64,000 nt of DNA from Anas platyrhynchos (Eukaryota > Chordata > Aves > Anseriformes > Anatidae). The stretch lies in assembly GCF_047663525.1 (NCBI RefSeq), contig NC_092616.1:3695501-3759500 (forward strand), given 5' to 3'. Of the stretch, positions 55,889 through 64,000 are shown piece by piece. The position numbers and the translations under genes were made by a program. Every line of letters begins with the position of its first letter. The first letter of the stretch is position 1. The notes under the pieces were generated by a model. It saw only the letters and a program-made list of their open reading frames with translations, made no database searches and was not told the origin of the DNA.

Positions 55889-56122
55889 TTGGTGGAACAC
55901 TTTGGATGGTCACCAGCTGCCACGGGAATCTTCAACAAGATGCTTCACCCTGTTGTTGTTCTGTTAATACTTACTGTATTATGCTTTATGCTGACAATTA
56001 GTTTGTATGTTAAACGCTGGATTACGATGCAACATTTAGCATCCCTACACAATGTGCATACACTCAATAAACCTCATCCTGAGAATATATGTGATATCCC
56101 CAACACATTCCAAATGTCATGA
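55889..56122 (+). pseudogene. Possible retroviral Env transmembrane-subunit C-terminal relic
   Basis: 77-codon frame: a short ectodomain-like start with GWSPAATGIF, a hydrophobic stretch of about 22 residues rich in V, L and I (about residues 21-42), a basic stop-transfer VKRW and a short tail. This is the layout of the end of a retroviral Env TM protein. Upstream codons in the same frame contain stops. It lies just downstream of an ERV LTR. The alternative is a chance hydrophobic frame. No fusion peptide or receptor-binding part is present. Confidence 0.4.
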
Positions 56123-56149
56123 AGTTTGAGTGACTACAGTCACGGGATG

Positions 56150-56631
56150 GATTATATGGTATAACTGCCTAAAGTAACTAGTAAAATAAAACTAATATTC
56201 ACGTTGTAAAGAAAATGTACAGCACTGAAGAGGCTTTCAGGAACTGAAAATCACCTACTGAAATCTGCAGGTGGATGCTACAGCTTCTTTGCACCAACTC
56301 CCAACTCGTTATCACAGACAACTGGTTGCACACAGACTCGGTTGTTATTGTTTTGTCAACATTTAACACCAAACAAGCTAACAAGCAAACTCCACAGTCC
56401 TCAACAGTGAGCCAAATCCAAGTTGCTTCCAACAAGTTGCACCTTCTGCAAGGGATGACTATACAAGAAATGTTTGACATAGGTAGGAAATGATGAAATA
56501 GGAACACAAGTAGAGTGTTGTCTGTAGCAAAGATGTGATAGAAAACTGAAATACAGGCAAGCTTGAAGGTCCCCCTAGTTCTGAGAACCACCTGTGTAAG
56601 TGTCTGTATAATCAAAGAGTAAGGGGAAGGC
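56150..56631 (+). repeat. 18-kb-type short repeat followed by unit R, copy 3
   Basis: 56155-56240 matches 18045-18150. 56255-56630 matches unit R copies 1 and 2 (CTGCAGGTGGATGCTACAGC at 56265). The unit is interrupted by CR1 at about 56632. Confidence 0.65.
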
Positions 56632-59597
56632 TAAAGCCCACCTAGAGATGAGGCTTGCAAAAGAGATAAAGGATAATAAGAAGGGTGTTTTCAAGTATGC
56701 AAACAGCAAGAGGAAGACTAGGGATAATGTGGATCCCTTGCTGAATGAGGGGGGTGTCCTGGTCACGGGAGACGCTGAGAAGGCAGAGATACTGAATGCT
56801 TTCTTTGCTTCAGTCTTTGCTTCAAGGACACTCCCCCGGGACTCCTCGCCCCTGGCAATAGGACAATGTGTCTGGGAAACGGAGGGCTCCTGCCTAGTGG
56901 ACGTGAGAGTGGTTCAGGAGCATCTGAGTGGGCTCAACGCACACAAATCCATGGGTCCCGATGGGATGCATCCACGTGTGCTAAGGAAGCTGGCAGAGTT
57001 GATCACCAGACTGCTCTCTATCATCTTTGAAAGGTCCTGGAGAACAGGAGAGGTGCCTGAAGACTGGAGGATAGCCAATGTCACTCCGGTCTTCAAGAAG
57101 GGCAGGAAGGAGGATTCAGGAAACTACAGGCCAGTCAGTCTCACCTCTGTCCCTGGAAAGGTATTGGAGCACCTTGTTCTGGATGCCATCTCCAAGCAAT
57201 TGGAAGAGAAGAAGATTATGAGAGGTAGTCAGCATGAATTCACCAAGGGGAAGTCGTGTTCAACCAACCTTGTTGCCTTCTATGATGGCATCACCAGCTG
57301 CGTAGATGGGGGGAGAGCAGTGGATGTCATCTACCTTGACTTTAGCAAGGCTTTTGATGCTGTCTCCCATGGCATCCTACTAGCAAAGCTGAGAAAGTGT
57401 GGGCTAGAGGAGGGGACAGGAAGGTGGGTTCAGAACTGGCTGACTGTCCGAGCTCAGAGGGTGGTGATCGGAGGAGCAGAGTCTGGCTGGAGGCCTGTGA
57501 CTAGCGGTGTTCCCCAGGGGTGGCTGCTGGGTCTAGTCTTGTTCAACATCTTCATCAACGACCTTGATGAGGGAATAGTGTCTGCCATCAGCAAGTACGC
57601 CGATGACACAAAGCTGGGAGGAGTGGCTGACGTGTCAGAAGGCTGTGCTGCCATTCAGCGAGACCTGGACCGGCTGGAGAGATGGGCAGGAAGAAACCAA
57701 ATGAGATTTAATCATAGAATCATAGAATATCCTGAGTTGGAAGGGACCCTTAAGGATCATCAAGTCCAACTCTTGACACCGCACAGGTCTACCCCAAAAG
57801 TTCAGACCATGTGACTAAGTGCACAGTCCAATCTCTTCTTAAATTCAGACAGGCTCGGTGCAGTGACCACTTCCCTGGGGAGCCTGTTCCAGTGTGCAAC
57901 CACCCTCTCTGTGAAGAACCCCCTCCTGATGTCAAGCCTAAATTTCCCCTGCCTCAGCTTAACCCCGTTCCCGCGGGTCCTGTCGCTGGTGTTAATGGAG
58001 AAAAGGTCTCCTGCCTCTCGACACCCCCTTACGAGGAAGTTGTAGGCTGTGATGAGGTCTCCCCTCAGCCTCCTCTTCTCCAGGCTGAACAGGCCCAGTG
58101 CCCTCAGCCGTTCCTCGTACGTCTTCCCCTCCAGGCCTTTCACCATCTTCATAGCCCTCCTCTGGACACTCTCCAACAGTTTCATGTCCTTTTTATACTG
58201 TGGTGCCCAGAACTGCACACAGTACTCGAGGTGAGGCCGCACCAGCGCAGAGTAGAGCGGGACAATCACCTCCCTTGACCTACTAGCGATGCCGTGCTTG
58301 ATGCACCCCAGGACATGGTTGGCCCTCCTGGCTGCCAGGGCACACTGCTGGCTCATATTCAACTTGCTGTCTACCACCACCCCCAGATCCCTCTCTTCTA
58401 GGCTGCTCTCCAGGGTCTCATCACCCAGTCTGTACGTGCAGCCAGGGTTTCCCCGTCCCAGGTGCAGGACCCGGCACTTGCTCTTATTGAACTTCATGCG
58501 GTTGGCGATTGCCCAGCTCTCCAACCTATCCAGATCCCTCTGCAAGGCCTTTCCACCCTCAACAGAGTCCACAACTCCTCCAAGTTTGGTGTCATCATTT
58601 GGCTCAAAATACCTTCTATTCCTACATCCAGATCGTTTATAAAAATATTGAAAAGTACCGGCCCTAAAATGGAGCCTTGAGGGACCCCACTGGTGACCGC
58701 CCGCCAGCCTGACGCAGCCCCATTTACCATAACCCTTTGGGCCCTGCCCGTTAGCCAATTGCTCACCCATCGTATGATGTTTTTATTTTATAATAAAATA
58801 TTTATTTTATTTTATAATAAGAGCAAGTGTAGAGTCCTGCACCTGGGAAGGAACAACCGCACATATCAGTACAGGCTGGGGGATGACCTGCTGGAGAGGA
58901 GCTCTGAGGAGAAGGACCTGGGGGTTCTGGTGTACGACAGGTTGACCATGAGCCAGCACTGTGCCCTGGTGGCCAAGATGGCCAATGGTATCCTGGCGTG
59001 CATTAAAAGGAGTGTGGCCAGCAGGTCAAGGGAGGTGATCCTCCCCCTCTACTCTGCCCTGGTCAGGCCTCACCTGGAGTACTGTGTCCAGTTCCAGGCT
59101 CCCCGGTACAAGAAAGACAGGGATCTCCTCAAAAGAGTCCAATGGAGGGCCAAAAAAAAGATGATATGGGGCGTGGAGCATCTTTCTTATGAGGAAAGGC
59201 TGAGAGACCTGGGTCTGGAGAAAAGAAGACTGAGAGGGGATCTCATCAATGTGTATAAATACCTGAGGTGTGGGAGACAGAGGGATTTGGCCAACCTCTT
59301 TTCAGTGGTTTGCAGGGACAGGACAAGGGGGTAATGGCCACAAGATAGAGCACAGGAATTTCTGCTCCAACATGCAAAGAACTTCTTCACTGTGAGGGTG
59401 ACAGAGCACTGGAACAGGCTGCCCAGGGAGGTTGTGGAGTCTCCTTCTCTGGAGATATTCAAAGCCCATGTGGATGCCCACCTGGGCAGCCTGCTCTAAG
59501 CAACGTGCTTTGGCAGGAGGGTTGGACCTGACTGTCTTTCAAGGTCCCTTCCAACCCCTTCAATTCTGTGATTCTGTAAATCTGTGATTCTGTGAAT
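56632..59597 (+). mobile_element. CR1 LINE (outer), split by a second CR1
   Basis: 5' part 56632-57710: a 388-codon frame starts at 56648. It holds the linker ([19 protein letters not shown]), [17 protein letters not shown], motif 1 [36 protein letters not shown] and a catalytic YADDTK, up to RNQMRFN. The 3' part (58815-59597) resumes with [14 protein letters not shown], continues through [16 protein letters not shown] to the end of ORF2, and ends in ATTCTGTGATTCTGTAAATC tail units. The endonuclease is missing. The last 30 codons of the 5' frame ([11 protein letters not shown]...) are antisense sequence of the inserted element. Confidence 0.92.
57711..58790 (-). mobile_element. CR1 LINE (inner), antisense, nested in the outer CR1
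   Basis: Minus-strand CR1 of the young subfamily seen at 5305 and 23535. The 3' tail (AATCATAGAATCATAGAAT) is at 57711-57730. The frame 58770-57802 covers RT from [18 protein letters not shown] to the end. A 4-bp deletion near 58598 destroys the FADD motif by frameshift. It is 5' truncated at about 58788. An AT-rich filler of about 25 bp (TTTATTTTATAATAA duplicated) separates it from the outer element. Confidence 0.92.
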
Positions 59598-59610
59598 GGC
59601 TAAATTTCCT

Positions 59611-60020
59611 CCTGGTGGCAGGCAGGCAGACATGGCGATGTCATTGAGTGAATCACAAACCCCATGGGACACAGGGGGCAGCTCAGGCAGGGGACACCTC
59701 TGTCCACCATGGCTGGGCTGCTGCTAAGTTCACCTCCTCACAACAGTGCAATGGGCTAGGAGCAGGCAGGCCTCAGGAGGCCATCAAGAGCAGCAGCTGT
59801 GGAAGTTGCAGGCAGATGCCTGGGCCCTGGGGAGGTCTGCCCTGCAGTGATGCCAGCTGGACATGGGATGGGAGCCTGTGGGATGCGGCATGACAAAGTG
59901 CTGGGTGTGACAAAGCACAGCGGGAGAAAGGAGCAGAGTACAGGCAGGGCTGTGAGGGACAGCAGCATGTCATGAGCCCTTGGTGGGCAGAGATGTGAGC
60001 AATGGCCAAACAGCACAGAG
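59611..60020 (+). repeat. Segmental duplicate (partner 28203-28610, direct)
   Basis: Near-identical over about 400 bp to 28203-28610. No gene is recognised. Confidence 0.8.
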
Positions 60021-61737
60021 AGACGGAGGGGAGCAGTGGGGACCCTCTGGGCATCAAGTCTAGCAAAGGCACCCATGTCCAGGGAACCCATGTGTGATTC
60101 TAGTGAAGGTCCAAATGATGTAGGCAATGGTATCTGAACTATCAAATGAGTGGACAGGTACAGCAAACTAGGGATCAGCAGGGGAAATATAGAAAGAGTT
60201 GATAAGTGGAGAAGTGACTATGGCCGAGAAAGGAAGGGATCAAAATGGATTGAGGAGGAAGAATCCTGTGGAAGAGGAGAGGAGGGGATGCACATGGGCA
60301 GCTCCATGTGGACAGGGGGCTGGTCAGGGCTGGTCTGTCCAGACCCCATGCCCAGTCACTAGGCTCTGTCCTGCCTTCTTATTCAGCTCTGGTGATGCTG
60401 TTTGCTGAATACTCCTGGTGTGTTGGAGGTGAATGTATGTGCCTGCTTTGCTGGCCAAGCTCAGGTGGGGCTGGTCAGAGGAGGAGGAGGAGAGCAGGAA
60501 CTGAAGAGAGCCAGGGTTGGAGCTGCCAAATGGGGAACAGCTCAGAGCCTGGGTGGGACATCAGGGTGGTCCCAAACACCAGGCCCAAACTCGGGGAGCC
60601 ATGGGTGCATCTGTGCCCATGGGTAAGTGCTGCAGGGGATGCATGGAGTGCTGGTGACCTTCACAGTAGAACAGGCTGAGGTGAGGAAGGGGATGGGGCC
60701 AGGTGTGTTGCTCACGGCTCTGTGTGCTAGTGGTGGCGTGGTGGCTGTGAAGGTGCTGTTCCCTGTTGGAGCTGGTCTGTGTCTGGTTGGCTGTGCCCAT
60801 GCCTTGTGTACACATCTCTGTGTGTGGATGAGATGTGTGTTTGTGTGTTTGGACATGCATATTTGTGTGTATTTGTGTGTATTTACTTGTGTGAACCAGA
60901 GTGTTGAGACTTCTGGGGCAATTTCTCCAGGTTCCTGATATAGGAAGAAGTTAGGCTGTATCTTAGGACTGAAGGACATTTTTGAGGGTCCCATGGACAT
61001 GGAGATGGTGAACAGGGCATCAGGGTGTCCTCTCTAATCTCCCAGCTCCTGTGGAGCATACAGAGGCTTCCAGCAGTCCCAGGAGAGGGTGCATCCTTCC
61101 AGTGTTTATGGCTTCACTCCAGTGCTCCAGGTGGACCCAAGCTGAGGATTTACTGAGGACTTTTGGGCTCGGGTTCAGCACACATGTTGGGGGAACTATT
61201 AAATAAAGGGAAATTTATCATTTTTCAAAAGCATCCATGAAACTCCAGTACGGTGGGTTGACCTTGGCTGGCCACCAGGTGCACAGTGGGTCACTCTCTG
61301 AGTCCTGTCCACAGCAGAAGAAGGGGAGAAGAGGAGAAAGCTCATGTGTCCAGATCAGGACAGGGAAATCGCTTACCAGTTACTACCATGGACACAACAG
61401 ACACGGGTGGTCCTCCAAGGCTAAATGATCTAGAAACAGGAGATATCTATCTCCACCTCCCTACAAGAAGGTGAAGATAAGATCAGAGGTGCAGCTGGTA
61501 TCAGAGGAGCATTGAACAGTTCATTAAGAAGGGAAAAGCAAACCCACAACATTTTTCACTATCTATCTATATAAAGCAGTATTTCTCACCAAGAAGCTCT
61601 CTCATTCATTCCCGTCACTCTGCAAGCAGGCTCAAAGGCACAGACTTCTAAAGATACATACAGTACTTGTATGTACAAGTACACACTTGCCTTTGTGAAA
61701 GACCCACAGGTAGCCTGTGCCAAGGGTCACTCACCTA
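60021..61737. other. Unannotated stretch
   Basis: No gene is recognised. 60800-60895 is TG-rich (GTGTGTTTGTGTGT type), a degenerate microsatellite. Confidence 0.4.
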
Positions 61738-62694
61738 CTATGATCTCTGTATGCAGACCACAGCTTTCCTAAGCCCTTTGCTCAGGGCCTCCCTGACCTC
61801 CCTGTTCCTCAGGCTGTAAATGAGGGGATTGACCAGGGGCGTGAGGATAGTGTAGAAGAAGGAGAGCACTTTGTTGAGTTGCCTTAGTGAGACCGATCGG
61901 GACATCATATAGACAATGATGAGGGTGCCGTAGAAAACAGTGATGACTGTGAGGTGAGAGGAGCAAGTGGAAAAGGCCTTCTGCCTGCTCACTCTGGATG
62001 GGATTCTCAGGATGGCAGCTATGATGCACACATAGGAGGCCAGCATAAAAAAGAAAGGGAAAACCAGATCTAGGAGAGACAGCATAAAAGTTACAAGCAT
62101 GACCACTCTGGTTTCACTGCAGGAGAGCTCTAGCAGTGGGATAAGGTCACAGAAGAAGTGGTCAATTGCCTTGGGGCCACAGAACTTCAGCTGGGATAAG
62201 AGGTGTATGACTACAGCAGACAGCAGAAAACCCATTAACCAAGATCCAGCTGCCATCTGGATACAGACCTTCCAGGTCATGAAGCTTGCATAGAGCAGGG
62301 GCTGGCAGATGGCCAAGTATCGATCATAGGACATGGCTGCCAGCAGGTAACACTCAGATGTTACAAAGGAGCCAAAGAAGTAGAACTGAGTGATACAGCC
62401 ATGAGCAGAGATGGTCCCGTCCCCCGTCAGGAAGCTGGCCAGCAGCCAGGGCAGGATGGTGGAGCTGTAGCAGGTCTCCAAGGAGGACAGGTTGACCAGG
62501 AAGAAGTACATGGGGGTGTGCAGATGCTGCACTGCCACCACCAGCACGATGATGAGGATGTTCCCAGCCATGGTGACTGAGTAGATCATGAATGTCAGGA
62601 AGAAAAGTGGTGACTGGAGTTCAGGGACATTTCCCAGTCCCAGCAGCAGAAAATCCATTGGTGATGTCCAATTGTCAAGCTGTCCTTCCCCCAT
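61738..62694 (-). CDS. Olfactory receptor, class II, family 10/11-like, intact
   Basis: 318-residue odorant GPCR clearly different from the OR14 genes. It has an N8-W-T glycosylation site, GNILIIV in TM1, HTPMYFFLVNLSSLE (59-73), C100 for the disulfide, MSYDRYLAICQPLLY (121-135), KAFSTCSSHLTVI in TM6 and NPLIYSLRNREV in TM7. Length and all key motifs are normal. The start is MGEGQLDNW; a good splice acceptor (TATTCTTTCTCACAG, AG at 62740-62739) lies 45 nt upstream. An ERV LTR occupies 62777-63287, in the same transcriptional sense, just beyond that acceptor. Family 10, 11 and 6 receptors are close to each other, so the family is tentative. The ligand is unknown. Confidence 0.94.
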   Translation of the reverse strand: MGEGQLDNWTSPMDFLLLGLGNVPELQSPLFFLTFMIYSVTMAGNILIIVLVVAVQHLHTPMYFFLVNLSSLETCYSSTILPWLLASFLTGDGTISAHGCITQFYFFGSFVTSECYLLAAMSYDRYLAICQPLLYASFMTWKVCIQMAAGSWLMGFLLSAVVIHLLSQLKFCGPKAIDHFFCDLIPLLELSCSETRVVMLVTFMLSLLDLVFPFFFMLASYVCIIAAILRIPSRVSRQKAFSTCSSHLTVITVFYGTLIIVYMMSRSVSLRQLNKVLSFFYTILTPLVNPLIYSLRNREVREALSKGLRKAVVCIQRS

Positions 62695-62776
62695 GCAGTG
62701 TTTTTTATCTTTCTTTTCTCACTTGCCAGGAAGGAGACCTGTGAGAAAGAATACTTCTGTGTTAAATTTAAGAAAG

Positions 62777-63287
62777 TGTTGTGGTTTAACCTGGCAGACA
62801 GCTCAGCACCACACAGCCATTTGCTCACTTCTCCCTGCCAGTGGAATGGGGTTAAAAAAAAGTGAAAATCATTAAAGCTCATGGGTTGAGATAAAGACAG
62901 TTTAGTAGGAACAAAAAGGGGGAGGGGAAAAAAAATCACAAAACAAGTGATGCACAAAGCAATTGGTCAATACCAGCAGACTGCTGCCCAGCCAGTCTCA
63001 GAGCAACAGTAGCTCCCCAGCTAACTCCCCCCCTAGTTTTATTTTTGAGTTTGATATTATACAGTACAGAATATCCCTTTGGGCAGTTTGGATCATCTGT
63101 CCCTCCCAGATTCTCATGCACTCCAAGCCTCCCCACTAGCAGGGCAGTGTGAGGAGCCAAACAAATCCTTGACTCTGAGCAAGCACTACTCAGCAGAAAC
63201 TAAAATATCAGTGAGGCATCAATATTTTTCCTCCTAGATCTGAAGCACGGCACCAAAATTCTCTCTCTCCCAGCTGAAAACAGGACA
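62777..63287 (-). mobile_element. Solo LTR, same family as 11162-11702, upstream of an OR
   Basis: 511 bp; the + strand reads TGTTGTGGTTTAACC to ACAGGACA. The sense orientation is minus, toward the OR at 61738. Its left edge is 83 bp from the OR start codon and about 37 bp from the predicted splice acceptor. The usual TATA region (complement of about 63040-63056) is degenerate here (AAAAATAAAAC). The flanks GAAAG and GAGAG are only imperfectly alike, so a target duplication is not certain. Confidence 0.8.
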
Positions 63288-63344
63288 GAGAGAGTTATGG
63301 TGGACTTCACAGCTAAAAAAATAAAGCAAAAAGTACCAAATATA

Positions 63345-63375
63345 GATTTTTTTTGTATAGAGAGAGAGAGGAGAG
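63345..63375. repeat. T run and (AG)n microsatellite
   Basis: A short T9-10 run, then GAGAGAGAGAG-type repeats. Confidence 0.8.
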
Positions 63376-63552
63376 GAGAAAGTTTCAAGAGGGGACTTAG
63401 GTAATCTGCCTCCATGCACACCCTCCCCAGCCCACCTCTAACTCAGCACTGCCATCTCAGCATCTCTTCTGCTTGGTACTAGGGCTCAGGATGTCTAGGG
63501 GAAGGTGGGAAGACACACAGCAAAGGACAGGACTGAGACTGAGGCCTCCAAA

Positions 63553-63880
63553 ACTTACCCTGTGAAGACACCCAGCAGCAAAACAACCACCAGCCTGACT
63601 CAGGACATCCAGCACTCACCTGAAGTCCTCAGCATGAAGCGGTGAATTCTTCACTCTTAGTGCCTGGGAATGAAGACCAAGGCCAGGGTCTCACCAGGGT
63701 CTCTCTGCCTCTTCCTCACTATGTCCTTCTTTTCCCTTCCCTTCCCTGATTTTTCTGCCAAGCTGGCCCCAGGATTCACACCTTGCTTTGTCCTTGTTTT
63801 CTCCTCCCAGCACTTCCTGTGGTGGGTCTCCAGCAGCATCCCATGCCCCCTGCTCTGTGCAGTGTTCTGGGGTTTATAGC
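63553..63880 (-). promoter_or_regulatory. Candidate promoter and exon 1 for the OR at 61738
   Basis: On the minus strand, TATAAA at 63878-63873 sits about 30 bp before a purine-rich run (near 63845). Possible donors follow: CAG|GTGAGT at 63619-63614 and GGTAAGT at 63559-63553. With the acceptor at 62739 these would give an intron of about 0.8-0.9 kb holding the LTR at 62777. The model rests on motifs alone. Confidence 0.35.
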
Positions 63881-64000
63881 ACCAACAACTCTCTGAAGGT
63901 TCCTTCTATAGCTCTGCTCTCCCCAGGGACTGCAGAGAGGGAGCATTGCTTGATGTGCTCTCAAAGGAGGCTGAAACTTCTGAACTGCTGGAAAGTCTGT
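63881..64000. other. Window end
   Basis: Nothing is recognised. Confidence 0.4.

Overview
This is a window of bird genomic DNA. The evidence is intron-free olfactory receptor (OR) genes of the avian-expanded OR14 (gamma-c) type, many CR1 LINE fragments ending in the avian ATTCTATGAT-type 3' tail, and solo LTRs of avian endogenous retroviruses. The CR1 subfamilies look non-passerine to me, but I cannot name the species. There are no rRNA or tRNA genes, no CRISPR array and no prokaryotic feature.

The genes are ORs. Four OR14-type loci keep their coding length. The locus at 9041-10000 (+) has one in-frame stop. The locus at 29331-30266 (-) has an open frame but the DRY arginine is Cys. The loci at 40814-41746 (+) and 50584-51519 (-) look functional. 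Three further OR14 loci are broken C-terminal fragments (1880-2150 -, 10490-10740 +, 35941-36490 -). One different class II OR, family 10/11-like, is intact at 61738-62694 (-). Each of the four OR14 loci has, 0.7-1.9 kb upstream, a GC-rich block ending in a consensus splice donor. This is probably a shared promoter plus a tiny noncoding exon 1 spliced to the single coding exon. OR6 (40.8 kb) and OR7 (50.6 kb) also share an AATAAA poly(A) site context.

Almost everything between the genes is segmentally duplicated inside the window, in direct or inverted orientation: OR6 with its 3' flank against OR7 (inverted, about 2.5 kb), the OR2 5' flank against the OR4 5' flank (inverted), 6.5-7.35 against 37.95-38.88 kb, 32.6-35.0 against 47.3-48.5 kb, 28.2-28.6 against 59.6-60.0 kb, and a roughly 0.5 kb unit at 21.4, 25.7 and 56.2 kb. 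Transposons inserted afterwards date the copies. Each copy of the 0.5 kb unit has its own CR1. One CR1 (56.6-59.6 kb) contains a second CR1 in the opposite orientation. One CR1 (13.1-14.5 kb) is split by a solo LTR with a 4-bp target duplication.

Layout: 0-5 kb, retroviral integrase relic and OR fragment; 5-11 kb, CR1 and OR2 with a tandem OR fragment; 11-20 kb, LTRs and old CR1s, including an LTR with two tandem arrays; 20-28.6 kb, duplicated units with CR1s; 28.6-36.6 kb, OR4 and a truncated OR; 36.6-54.3 kb, duplicated blocks, OR6, an LTR with 5-bp target duplication and OR7; 54.3-60 kb, CR1/LTR nest; 60-64 kb, the family 10/11-like OR with an LTR just upstream. All homology statements come from reading the sequence by eye. 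Percent identities and family names need alignment and a repeat library.
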